Origin: Candidatus Cloacimonadota bacterium
GTDB lineage: Bacteria; Cloacimonadota; Cloacimonadia; Cloacimonadales; Cloacimonadaceae
DNA length: 64,000 nucleotides
Assembly (NCBI GenBank): GCA_029781115.1
Contig: JAKOXG010000003.1
Coordinates: forward strand, 62,001 to 126,000
Direction of reading: 5' to 3'
Part shown: one piece after another, positions 34,901 through 42,195 of the stretch
Layout of the letters: the number at the start of each line of letters is the position of its first letter
How positions within the stretch are numbered: position 1 is the first letter of the stretch
The notes under the pieces: model-generated
Database searches by the model: none
Told to the model about the DNA's origin: nothing
What the model saw: the letters and a program-made list of their open reading frames with translations, nothing else
Made by a program: the position numbers and the translations under genes

Positions 34901-35992
34901 GATGATATGCGCATCATCGGCGACGTCTATGTGAGTGATGCACATGCACTTTACCCGCCCAAGACGGATAACCTGCTCAATCTCGTCTACAGCTTCCGCG
35001 GTGCTTTGACCAAGCCGGACAACAACACCCAAACGCCGCAAGAGGCTATGCCGCTACCCTTTAACCTCGATCTCATCATCCACTTGGAAGACAACATCCG
35101 CTATGTGACCTACCCCGCCAACATGGATATCAAACCCGGCGGATTCCTGCATCTGGTCTATGACGGGCACGATTTTGCCGCCAAGGAAGCGGTGTTCAAT
35201 TCTGAAAAAGGCAAGATAGACTTCCTGGGCACCGTCTTCGAGGCAGAATATCTAAACATCAACATCGTGGATGCCCAAGACCTCTTTATCATTGATGGTT
35301 CCTTCACCAAACGCAGCCCCGACGGCACCATCATCATCCTGAGCGTGACCACGGATCGAGACCTCTCAAAACCACTGATGGAGCGACTACAGTTCAATCT
35401 CTCCAGCGATAACCCCCAAGACCAATCCATCACAGATATCCTGGCCAGGTTGCGTTACACCGGCACCTCGGAAGGCATGAAGACGGGGCAAGAGACGCTT
35501 GACCTGCAGGATGAAGCCCTGATGCTGCTTTCAGACAATATCAACACCTCCATCCTCTCACCCATGCTCTACCCTTTGGAAAACGAAATCAGAAGAGCGC
35601 TGAAGCTCGATGGATTCAGCATCAAAGCCGGTTTCATCCAAAACCTGTTTAGCCAATACTCATCCAATCCCGGCCAATTTGCAGATAATCGAGATTCAGA
35701 CCACTTCCTGGATGACGTCAACCACTTTGGCGCCTCAATCTTGCTTAACAACCTCTCCATCTCTGCAAGCAAATACTTGGGACGCAAGACTTTCCTGGAT
35801 TATACCCTCACCCTCCAGGAAGCCACAGACCTGCAGCAGCGCACCCGCATCCAAGTCTCACATGAAACGGCACTCAGATGGATCATGCCGCACCAATTCA
35901 GGCTGGAATACACCCTCAAATACCTTCCCCGGGAAACCGACTTCAGTCACGAACTGATGCTGTCACGTTCCTTCAGATTCTGGGGGCTGTAA
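31913..35992 (+). CDS. TamB/AsmA-like envelope protein (DUF490)
   Basis: 1359 residues: a single N-terminal signal anchor (FFLLLVLILLIINALFFAAW), then a very long beta-rich region of repeated short strands with SLSG/DAKV patterns, and a C-terminal TamB domain (SVTTDRDLSKPLMERLQFNL, SITDILARLRY) ending in aromatic Phe-Trp-Gly-Leu like an outer-membrane-facing strand. TamB proteins span the periplasm and act in outer-membrane protein assembly or phospholipid transport. The Shine-Dalgarno is weak, suggesting coupling to lolD 16 bp upstream. It is similar in size to E. coli TamB. Confidence 0.88.
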   Translation: MKRPRFFLLLVLILLIINALFFAAWYGLGGKERAKGLMEKLGSKALDGKLTIGSFNLGERQAYLENVSFAASDSSLGFDVRKVRVRYDLFKFIFSGFKLKHIFRHVEISSPVVNVRVVPSEEEKPPPPPFKMPDLSNYFKKVELTDGTVNLDLGIALEFGGGELLHIKQSLNNINISAVNTDKIRVELSANLPGEGRLNVQGSLIRDRLELATAQIAGFKPQYIHHTALGYPRSMIGLQVEATQASADEPILFNGKLMAWDTSALLLQEYTVSLPFLSAEMQDNHLSVALSSSSLGSSRLGGHFEIHDPLGKLHLDSGALNVNFDLSMISSSLSGFVDAKVQAQGTIKQPEASITARSSGISIAGIQFNNIDLKGSFRDDLLEFEDLRLQVMDHKVNAKGNLDPFALSIKTDLNIVPQSASQDLALNLAAKVDVDLYEALPQIGAEFQSLSVKKGGSNLNDFSGYVNLIPGPEGTSYYLDCELNSPDGQLISAVGDILDRSLVVDIDIDPIALADIYPHELLTRFAPSVGGIISGFMHQDQIVAQTALSISTANEELNYSTQLNLSGSYNLTTSRAGLYACTTEGSLNGEELNFEVTATLEDMVLNLGSLRINEMVRATAKVPLDSLLASTASFFIKDISTQQIQRYLPQYTSFLPDITGVQLSGTFDQQLDAILNVGELQIEGLKPMSANLTLRGPPDEVAIMGKLKSGNKELPLKDSSLDLINGFSLTATGIAQNFPISEVLVDIPLQVSLSGEVGFDFGTETSRRPGMTISADVSAPKLSFEGVPELQNLRLVASQSDRLLQVDTLYVASSDLGELRGSGALDYNLVSGSFFESKNRLNLQADLSLFEFLKSQVPMILDASGRSYMSASIGVNEDKFVISSGNIDLRNGYLQIKDQTEPITAFNLAASIKDNRLSIDRANLLMGKGRLRFFNEFEEDPTNHFFVGFLDLGILKLGTDEPGLLVNIPEFTAPRTLSKVMLKGRNDQWFTVSGPFDDMRIIGDVYVSDAHALYPPKTDNLLNLVYSFRGALTKPDNNTQTPQEAMPLPFNLDLIIHLEDNIRYVTYPANMDIKPGGFLHLVYDGHDFAAKEAVFNSEKGKIDFLGTVFEAEYLNINIVDAQDLFIIDGSFTKRSPDGTIIILSVTTDRDLSKPLMERLQFNLSSDNPQDQSITDILARLRYTGTSEGMKTGQETLDLQDEALMLLSDNINTSILSPMLYPLENEIRRALKLDGFSIKAGFIQNLFSQYSSNPGQFADNRDSDHFLDDVNHFGASILLNNLSISASKYLGRKTFLDYTLTLQEATDLQQRTRIQVSHETALRWIMPHQFRLEYTLKYLPRETDFSHELMLSRSFRFWGL

Positions 35993-36000
35993 CAAATCCT

Positions 36001-36028
36001 TTGACAAAATATGCCATCTCAGAATAAT
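36001..36028 (+). promoter_or_regulatory. Promoter of the 163-residue membrane protein gene
   Basis: TTGACA at 36001-36006, 16-bp spacer, AATAAT at 36023-36028, 32 bp upstream of the chosen ATG at 36060. Confidence 0.65.
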
Positions 36029-36059
36029 GAACCAAATGACGATTCCCATGGAGGATAAA

Positions 36060-36551
36060 ATGGCTGATACAAAAGCTACGCCGACCATAAACCCGCAAGA
36101 CAACGCCACTTTGAATGCCAGAGAGGCAGACCCGTTCCGCAAGGTAACCCTTGTAGAAATGATCATGATCCTCATGCTCACAGGCCTCATTCTGGTCTTT
36201 ATCTTCGGATTGCAACAGATGAAAATAGACAAACAAAAAGAGGCTGAAGCCCAACAAAAGTTTGAAGCAGTCGTACCCATCCTGACAGACATCATCCAAA
36301 AGATGGAAGATTATAAGAAAGCCGACGAATTTGGGGACTATCCCATTGACCTTGGAGAAATTGGCACGTTCAAAGATGAGAACTTTGAATTTAAATATGA
36401 CCCTGAGAATCACTTCGTGCAGGCCGTCTCCAAAGAAAGCTTCGGCAAAGCCGGAGTTATCGTAAACTATAGCCTGACAAACTCCGTGTATGAAGTGATA
36501 GACGACAAACCGGGTGAAAAACCCACCGTCAAGGACGATTGGCTTCCCTAA
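36060..36551 (+). CDS. Single-pass membrane protein with pilin-like N-terminal helix
   Basis: 163 residues. ATG 36060 follows GGAGG (36050-36054); an upstream ATG at 36027 overlaps the -10 box and is rejected. A short polar N-terminus leads to a hydrophobic helix (residues about 27-52) that opens KVTLVEMIMIL. This recalls the TLVEM start of type IV pilins and pseudopilins, but there is no Gly before it for prepilin peptidase. The rest is a soluble domain with a coiled-coil-like stretch and acidic character. It has its own promoter and terminator. The function is unknown. Confidence 0.75.
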   Translation: MADTKATPTINPQDNATLNAREADPFRKVTLVEMIMILMLTGLILVFIFGLQQMKIDKQKEAEAQQKFEAVVPILTDIIQKMEDYKKADEFGDYPIDLGEIGTFKDENFEFKYDPENHFVQAVSKESFGKAGVIVNYSLTNSVYEVIDDKPGEKPTVKDDWLP

Positions 36552-36579
36552 GCTAAAGACTTAACACGCTTTACAATAG

Positions 36580-36614
36580 AGCCTGCTGGAACTCACTCCG
36601 GCAGGCTTTTTTTT
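36580..36614 (+). terminator. Rho-independent terminator
   Basis: The stem AGCCTGCTGG/CCGGCAGGCT with a short loop is followed by eight Ts, 28 bp after the stop of the 163-residue protein. Confidence 0.9.
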
Positions 36615-36632
36615 GTGTCTTCATTCCGGCTC

Positions 36633-36720
36633 CTTGCTTGCTCAGCCGCCCGGTGATACGCCGGAGCCTCCCGGGAAAAACCCGAGTATCTCCACGGCAT
36701 CTCCCCGTGGGTAAGCAAGA
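36633..36720 (+). repeat. Structured multi-hairpin repeat, copy 2
   Basis: It shares about 40 identical bases with 23571-23655 through the centre. Closing stem CTTGCT/AGCAAG, CCGG-loop-CCGG arm, bulged GGG-AAAAA-CCC arm, and a perfect CCACGG/CCGTGG third arm near 36692-36710. The rest of the 374-bp gap 36552-36925 holds the terminator, a CCGCTTT/AAAGCGG hairpin near 36822-36840 and the kbl promoter; no gene. Confidence 0.75.
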
Positions 36721-36858
36721 GCGGAGCAGGTTTCCTCTGTGAACCGAGTCAGCAGCCAGAGCTCCCATCCGCACAACCGGGGACTTTCCTATAGCTTCAG
36801 CACCTGCATTCTATCAAGCACCGCTTTAATCAAAAGCGGCTGCTTTCTCACTTTGCAA

Positions 36859-36886
36859 TTGACAAATGCGGGGCTTCAAATATAGT
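36859..36886 (+). promoter_or_regulatory. kbl promoter
   Basis: TTGACA (36859-36864), 16-bp spacer, TATAGT (36881-36886), followed by a 39-bp leader with GAGGT before ATG 36926. Confidence 0.75.
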
Positions 36887-36925
36887 GGCGTGTAGATAAT
36901 AAAATATGATTTTACGAGGTAAGCA

Positions 36926-38116
36926 ATGTCCAAAAAGATCACAGACTATCTCAGCCAAGAGCTGACCAACATCAAAGAATCCGGCATGTATAAGACCGAG
37001 CGCGTGCTGGCTTCCTCCCAAAGCGCTCAGATCATGCTTTCCGACGGCAGCGAAGTGATAAACTTCTGCGCCAACAACTACTTAGGCCTTTCAAACAACC
37101 CCGAGATCATCAAGGCTGCCCAAGCAGCGATGGAAAAATGGGGCTTCGGCCTTGCCAGCGTGCGTTTTATCTGCGGCACGCAAGAGCTTCACAAAGAGCT
37201 GGAAGCTGAAGTGAGTGAATTTCTGGGCATGGAAGACACCATCCTGTATTCCTCCTGCTTCGATGCCAATGGTGGCGTTTTTGAGCCACTTTTGGGTGAA
37301 GACAGCGCCATCATTTCGGATGCCCTCAACCACGCTTCCATCATCGACGGAGTGCGCCTCTGCAAGGCTCAACGCTTCCGCTATGCCCACTCGGATATGA
37401 ACGAGCTGGAGCAAGCCCTGAAACAGAGCCAAAACGCCAAATTCCGCATGATCGTGACCGATGGCGTGTTTTCCATGGATGGAGACATCGCCAAGCTGCC
37501 AGAAATATGCGACTTAGCAGAGAAATACGACGCCCTGGTGATGGTGGACGACTCCCACGCCACCGGTTACATCGGCGCCACAGGCAGAGGCACGCATGAA
37601 CACTGCAAGGTGGAAGGCCGCATAGACCTGATCAGCACTACCTTTGGCAAGGCTTTAGGTGGAGCCAGCGGCGGTTGCCTGAGCGGCAGGAAAGAGATCA
37701 TCCAGTTTATGCGCCAGAAGTCCAGACCCTATCTCTTCTCCAACACACTTGCGCCCGCAGTGGCTGGTGGCACGCTCAAAACGCTTCAGATGCTCAAGAA
37801 AACCAATCCCTTCCGTGATAAAGTGGTAGAAAATGCCAAATACTTCCGCAAAGCCATGACGGAAGCGGGATTTGATATCCTGCCCGGCAACACAGCCATC
37901 GTGCCTGTGATGATCTACAAAGAGCCTTTGGCCGTGAAAATGGCTGATCGCCTGCTTCATGAAGGCATCTACGTGATCGGATTTACCTATCCTGTGGTCC
38001 CGATCGATCAGGCTCGCATCAGAGTGCAGCTCTCTGCCGCACACACCACCCAGCATCTGGATAAAGCTATTGCCGCTTTCATCAAGGTGGGTAAGGACTT
38101 AGGTATCGTCAAATAG
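36926..38116 (+). CDS. kbl: Glycine C-acetyltransferase (2-amino-3-ketobutyrate CoA ligase)
   Basis: 396 residues, the normal length. The alpha-oxoamine synthase features are NFCANNYLGLS, GFGLASVRFICGTQ, VDDSHATGYIG and the PLP lysine in TTFGKALGGASGG (Lys242). It converts 2-amino-3-ketobutyrate and CoA to glycine and acetyl-CoA in threonine breakdown. The STTFGKALGG region and the Thr/Gly-rich substrate pocket favour Kbl over BioF or HemA. No threonine dehydrogenase gene is nearby. It has its own promoter and converges on the lpxB operon. Confidence 0.93.
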   Translation: MSKKITDYLSQELTNIKESGMYKTERVLASSQSAQIMLSDGSEVINFCANNYLGLSNNPEIIKAAQAAMEKWGFGLASVRFICGTQELHKELEAEVSEFLGMEDTILYSSCFDANGGVFEPLLGEDSAIISDALNHASIIDGVRLCKAQRFRYAHSDMNELEQALKQSQNAKFRMIVTDGVFSMDGDIAKLPEICDLAEKYDALVMVDDSHATGYIGATGRGTHEHCKVEGRIDLISTTFGKALGGASGGCLSGRKEIIQFMRQKSRPYLFSNTLAPAVAGGTLKTLQMLKKTNPFRDKVVENAKYFRKAMTEAGFDILPGNTAIVPVMIYKEPLAVKMADRLLHEGIYVIGFTYPVVPIDQARIRVQLSAAHTTQHLDKAIAAFIKVGKDLGIVK

Positions 38117-38129
38117 AGCCCGCTCGAGC

Positions 38130-38732
38130 TTACTCTTCTGCGGGAGCCGGGACTTTGGTAAACTCCCGGATAGCCCTCTCTACCTCGGCGATATCCTCCC
38201 TGGATTTGAGGTAAAGAGGCTGGGAATAGTGCACGCGCACGCGTGAGAAAGGCTTGGGTATCCTGAGGCCGTCCCAGGTATTCAACACCCAAGCTTTGGG
38301 TGTGTCCACCGCCAGGGCTACGATGGGAATCTTGGCCAGCATGGCGATCTCAAAGACACCGGCGTGTATGGTTCCCGCAGGACCCTTGGGCCCGTCCGGC
38401 GTGATCGCCAAAGCATGCTCCCTGGAGATGCGCACCATTCCCCTGAGAGCTTGGGCGCCTTGACGGCTGCTGGAGCCGCGCACCGTGTGATAGCCCAGCT
38501 TCAAGAGCGGGCCCGCAATCAGCTCTCCATCTTTGGAGCCGGAGACCAGCACGGCTATGCCTGAATCCACCCGCTGCATTGTCATGATCAGCAAGTCTTT
38601 GTGCCACAAAGAGAAGATGCAGCGAAAGTCGTCCGCAGGCTGGCCTATTATTTCCCACTTGATGGTCTTTCTGAGGAGGCGGATCAGCCACGCACCCAAG
38701 CGCGCTTCTATCTTAAAAAGTAGGCCGGGCAT
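38130..38732 (-). CDS. DUF374 lysophospholipid acyltransferase family protein
   Basis: 200 residues. FSLWHKDLL, VSGSKDGELIA, RGSSSRQGAQALR and ITPDGPKGPA are the signature blocks of DUF374, a branch of the PlsC/LpxL acyltransferase fold. The start overlaps the lpxB stop by 20 nt, so it is cotranscribed with lipid A synthesis. Transfer of an acyl chain to lipid A precursor or a related lipid is inferred from that context. It is convergent with kbl across a 13-bp gap. Confidence 0.85.
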   Translation of the reverse strand: MPGLLFKIEARLGAWLIRLLRKTIKWEIIGQPADDFRCIFSLWHKDLLIMTMQRVDSGIAVLVSGSKDGELIAGPLLKLGYHTVRGSSSRQGAQALRGMVRISREHALAITPDGPKGPAGTIHAGVFEIAMLAKIPIVALAVDTPKAWVLNTWDGLRIPKPFSRVRVHYSQPLYLKSREDIAEVERAIREFTKVPAPAEE

Positions 38733-39873
38733 AGCGTTGCAATAGCTCCACGATGAGCTTGGGCATCACTTGAGAAGGCTTGGGCTCGCTCAGCATCCCT
38801 CTCAGTTGCGCAAGCTGGCTCTTGATCCCGTTCATCCTCTCCTCATCGGCCAAATGCTGGCTCACCACCTGATGCACCTTTTTGGCGGTGAGGTCATGCT
38901 GCACCAATTCCGGCAGCAGGTCTTGGTCTAAGATGATATTTGGCAAGCCGATACGCTTGATCCGCACAAAGTATCTGCCCAACAGATAGGAGAGGAAATT
39001 GGCCTTGTAGCAGATGACAACCGGAGTGCCGATGTAGGCGCATTCCAGCGTGGCCGTGCCGGAAGTGCTGATGGCAAAGCTCGCATATTTCATCATTTCA
39101 TAGGTATAGCCGTCGATCACATGGATCTTGAGCTTGGGATGCCTGGCGATGATGTCCATATAATAATTGTGATCTATGCTGCGCGCCCTCGAAAACAGGA
39201 ATTCATACTCATCAGGATCAAATAAAGCGGCAGCATCCAGGAAGATATCCAGCATGCGCTTCACCTCGTTTTCGCGGCTGCCGGGGAAGAAAGCCAGCCA
39301 CTTTTTCTCTTTATCCAAACGCCAAAATGAGGCGAAAGCGTCCCTGTCCAGCTCAAATTTCACCTCTTCACTGATGGGATGACCCACGTAGCTGCAATTG
39401 ATGCTGTGGATATTGAGCATCTCCTCCTCAAAGGGCAAGATGCAGGCCACATGCCGCGTCATGGCTTTGAGCTTGAAAACCCGATTGTGCTTCCAAGCCC
39501 AAAACTGCGGGCAGATATAATACAAAACCGGAACCCGGGCATGATCTGCGATATTGGCGATGCGCAAGTTGAGGCCGGGATAATCCACCAAGATGCAGAG
39601 ATCGGGCTTTTCCTTGTACATAAAAGACTTAACACCGCGCTCCACCTTCCAGAAAAAGAAGAGATGCTTGATCACCTCCACAAAACCCATCACCGCAAAT
39701 CGCTTGAAAGGATAAAGCGGCTTCAAGCCCTCAGCCTGCATCCTGGGCCCGCCAATGCCCACGTGACGCGCATGGGGCAAAACATCTTTGAGAGCCTTCA
39801 TCACCAATGCGGCATGCAGATCGCCAGAGCTCTCTCCAGCCAACCAAAAGATAAGAGGACTCAAGCGGTTCAT
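38713..39873 (-). CDS. lpxB: Lipid-A-disaccharide synthase
   Basis: 386 residues from ATG 39873 (MNRLSPLIFWLAGESSGD); the frame runs upstream to 40008 inside the next gene and that part is not used. The GESSGD motif, GIGGPRM, the YYICPQFWAWK block and the C-terminal SGTATLE/P nucleotide-sugar site are typical of LpxB (GT19), which joins UDP-diacylglucosamine and lipid X. GGTGAG precedes the ATG, which overlaps the upstream stop (TGATG). This shows the organism makes lipid A. Confidence 0.93.
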   Translation of the reverse strand: MNRLSPLIFWLAGESSGDLHAALVMKALKDVLPHARHVGIGGPRMQAEGLKPLYPFKRFAVMGFVEVIKHLFFFWKVERGVKSFMYKEKPDLCILVDYPGLNLRIANIADHARVPVLYYICPQFWAWKHNRVFKLKAMTRHVACILPFEEEMLNIHSINCSYVGHPISEEVKFELDRDAFASFWRLDKEKKWLAFFPGSRENEVKRMLDIFLDAAALFDPDEYEFLFSRARSIDHNYYMDIIARHPKLKIHVIDGYTYEMMKYASFAISTSGTATLECAYIGTPVVICYKANFLSYLLGRYFVRIKRIGLPNIILDQDLLPELVQHDLTAKKVHQVVSQHLADEERMNGIKSQLAQLRGMLSEPKPSQVMPKLIVELLQRYARPTF

Positions 39874-40439
39874 CAGCTCACCGCCATCAAGCCTGCCAGT
39901 GATAGAGCGGTCACGATCGCCGCAGCCATCACCACACCTAAGAATATGTAGAGCATAGCATTCCAAAAGCGGATACCGAAGATTTTGGCCGCCAATGAGC
40001 CCGTCCACCCTCCGGTTCCGGGCAGCGGAATCCCCACAAATACAGTTAAGCCAATAGCCTGAAACCGCTCTATTACCTTACCTTTACGCCGTGTGCGGGC
40101 ATAGAGCCAGGTGGTGAAACGCTTGCCCCACTTAAACCGCTCCAGGATGGCGAAAGCAGAATCCAACAGCAGGAGTAGAAAAGGGATAGGTATCATATTG
40201 CCGATAATGCTGAGGATAACTACTTTGGGCCAAGGCATGCCAAAGAGGAAGATGCCCACAGGGATAGCTCCCCTGAGCTCGATGATGGGAAACGCAGAAA
40301 TAAGCAGCAAAATCAGCACTGGATCCAAGCCACGCTCCTCCAAGAACGCCACTGTTTTGGTGGTCGTCGAAGCATGCAACTGTGCAAACAGCGGCAAGAC
40401 CAGTAACAATAGGATGATAAGACTCTTTTTATTCAACAC
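39873..40439 (-). CDS. COG2426 small multidrug-export family membrane protein
   Basis: 188 residues with about four transmembrane helices after a signal-like N-terminus. The blocks FPIIELRGAIPVGI and PLPGTGGWTGSLAA are hallmarks of the Sm_multidrug_ex (PF06695) family; its transport role is poorly established. Its stop overlaps the lpxB start by one base, so it heads the lpxB operon. A TTGCCA-17-TATCAG promoter-like pair lies upstream (about 40455-40490). Confidence 0.8.
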   Translation of the reverse strand: MLNKKSLIILLLLVLPLFAQLHASTTTKTVAFLEERGLDPVLILLLISAFPIIELRGAIPVGIFLFGMPWPKVVILSIIGNMIPIPFLLLLLDSAFAILERFKWGKRFTTWLYARTRRKGKVIERFQAIGLTVFVGIPLPGTGGWTGSLAAKIFGIRFWNAMLYIFLGVVMAAAIVTALSLAGLMAVS

Positions 40440-40549
40440 GTAGATTCCTCATTATTTCTTGTGTGAATGCCTGATAGCAAAAGATGCGTTTTTTGGCAAG
40501 GCTTATTTTCTACTGAGAGCCCCCAAACAACACACAACGGCCATAAAAA

Positions 40550-40639
40550 TGGCGGAGAGTCAGGGATTCGAACCCTGGGTACCCGCAAGGATACAACGGT
40601 TTTCGAGACCGCCCCGATCAACCGCTCCGGCAACTCTCC
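40550..40639 (-). tRNA. tRNA-Ser(CGA)
   Basis: Read on the minus strand, a 7-bp acceptor stem (GGAGAGT/ACTCTCC), D arm, anticodon loop CTCGAAA (anticodon CGA), a long variable arm, T arm with GGTTCGAATCC and an encoded CCA give a complete class II serine tRNA of 90 nt. It lies 8 bp downstream of tadA, on the same strand. Confidence 0.95.
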
Positions 40640-40647
40640 GCATGCAA

Positions 40648-41100
40648 TTATACGCGCTTTTGTGCAAAAAAACCTTTGAGTAAGCTTGAACACTCCTCCT
40701 CGAGAACACCCCGCGTGACCTGAGGATGATGGTTGAAGCTCTTGTCTCTCAATACATTGTATATGGAACCCACCACACCAGTTTTAGGATCCCGTGCTCC
40801 CAAGACCAAGTGCCCCAAGCGGCTGAGCATAATGCTGCCCGCACACATCAGGCACGGCTCAAGAGTCACATACAAGGTATAGTCGTAGAGATACTTAATT
40901 TTGGTGGCCAGGATTTTGTCAATGATCAACTTCTCGGCATGAGCCAAAGGGTTGTCATAGCTGCGGGTGCGATTGTGCTCCCTCAAGATCAGGCTACCGT
41001 TTTTGACCAAGACCGCACCCACGGGGATCTCATCCTCCAAAGCCGCTTGCTGTGCTTCCTCAAGCGCAAGGCGCATCCAATATTCGTGGGTGTGTGTCAT
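40648..41100 (-). CDS. tadA: tRNA-specific adenosine deaminase
   Basis: 150 residues. The zinc/catalytic motifs are HAE (PLAHAEKL) and PCLMCAG, and VTLEPCLMCAGSIMLSRL is the usual TadA block. It deaminates A34 to inosine in tRNA-Arg(ACG). TTGACA with a poorly matched -10 sits about 30 bp upstream on the minus strand. The C-terminus (KGFFAQKRV) is normal for the family. Confidence 0.94.
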   Translation of the reverse strand: MTHTHEYWMRLALEEAQQAALEDEIPVGAVLVKNGSLILREHNRTRSYDNPLAHAEKLIIDKILATKIKYLYDYTLYVTLEPCLMCAGSIMLSRLGHLVLGARDPKTGVVGSIYNVLRDKSFNHHPQVTRGVLEEECSSLLKGFFAQKRV

Positions 41101-41173
41101 GAGGACAATCTTTTAAAACGCCATCGCTTTGTCAATAGCAGAACCAAAGAAACACTCCCAACACGCTACGGCA

Positions 41174-41206
41174 CAAAGAAAAAGCCACCCCTTTGCGGGA
41201 TGGCTC
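41174..41206 (-). terminator. Rho-independent terminator of the coiled-coil gene
   Basis: On the minus strand, AGCCATCCC and GGGTGGCT form a stem around GCAAAG, followed by TTTTTCTTT; 26 bp downstream of the stop at 41232. Confidence 0.85.
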
Positions 41207-41231
41207 TTGTATAATTTTCCAAGCTTAAAGC

Positions 41232-42104
41232 TTAGCGTTTTTCCAGCACCAAAAACTTCTGTTTGCGGAAGTTTTCCGGGTCTTTAACAGTCAGCACCCA
41301 GCCTTCAGAATCTCTGGTGAGCGTGTAGGATGCGGCTACGTGGTTGGAAAGCACCACATATCCCTTATTGGAGGCAGGAAACCTGATCTCCTGGGTATCC
41401 AACAGGTTGGTGGTTTGGAACTTATCAGTGTCGATATTTCTCCTCACGGTGGTAACTCTACCGATGCCCAGCAGGCCACCTTTACGGTCTACAATGCCGG
41501 CTGCCATCAGCTCTTTGCGCGTCCCGGAGATGTAATAGATCTGGTTCAGGTCACGGCTCTGATTGTCGATAATGCCTTGTTTCTCTTGGATTTGGCCATC
41601 ACGTTGGGTGATCTCAGCTTGTGCTCTCTGTTGCACATCTTCGATCTCGCCGGTCATTCTGTTGAGCCTGTTTTCCAATTCGGCCAGGATCGTCTCCTTC
41701 TCTTCCAATGAGGCTTTGAGCTTGTTCAAGGCTCTCAAATGACCATCTCTCTGGCCTTTTACCTGCGTGAGTTGACGCTCCAGATCGGCGATCTTCTTCT
41801 TGTCTGCCTCAATCTGTGAGCGCATATTTGATATGTTTCCGATCAATCTTGCTCTACGGTCTTCAGGAGTGCTGCCAGGGATTTCATCACCACCGATGAT
41901 TTCGCCTAACAAGTCTGATCCCATAGCGTCAAGACTGCTTTGAATTTCTTCTAAGGTCGAGGATGCATTTTCATAGAGTTTTTGGGCATCTATGGCTTTT
42001 TGCTCGGCACCGCTTACTTTTTTGGAAGCATTCATCCACATGATCCCAAAAATCACTGCCAAGACTGCCAATACAGCCACTATTATCCAATTTGCAGTTT
42101 TCAT
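41232..42104 (-). CDS. Coiled-coil protein with N-terminal membrane anchor
   Basis: 290 residues. The N-terminal helix (residues 6-23, WIIVAVLAVLAVIFGIMW) anchors it in the membrane. A long heptad-rich region follows (about residues 85-190). The C-terminal domain begins YYISGTRKELMAAGIVDRKG and recalls the C-terminus of Bacteroidota Cbp1-like coiled-coil proteins; that likeness is from memory and not strong. AAGGAG precedes the ATG. It stands alone with its own strong promoter and terminator. The function is unknown. Confidence 0.75.
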   Translation of the reverse strand: MKTANWIIVAVLAVLAVIFGIMWMNASKKVSGAEQKAIDAQKLYENASSTLEEIQSSLDAMGSDLLGEIIGGDEIPGSTPEDRRARLIGNISNMRSQIEADKKKIADLERQLTQVKGQRDGHLRALNKLKASLEEKETILAELENRLNRMTGEIEDVQQRAQAEITQRDGQIQEKQGIIDNQSRDLNQIYYISGTRKELMAAGIVDRKGGLLGIGRVTTVRRNIDTDKFQTTNLLDTQEIRFPASNKGYVVLSNHVAASYTLTRDSEGWVLTVKDPENFRKQKFLVLEKR

Positions 42105-42140
42105 GCTTGACTCCTTGAGGTATTATTTTATTGTTGTTCA

Positions 42141-42168
42141 ATTATAGAATACGCAGGATTGCTGTCAA
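42141..42168 (-). promoter_or_regulatory. Promoter of the coiled-coil gene
   Basis: Minus-strand TTGACA (42163-42168), 16-bp spacer, TATAAT (42141-42146), 37 bp before the ATG at 42104. It is the closest match to the sigma-70-type consensus in the window. Confidence 0.85.
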
Positions 42169-42195
42169 TACAAATGTTTATTTGGAGACCGATTA

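Noticed and set aside
36926-38116. BioF or ALA synthase instead of Kbl
   Set aside because: Length and motif details fit glycine C-acetyltransferase best and no biotin or haem genes are adjacent.
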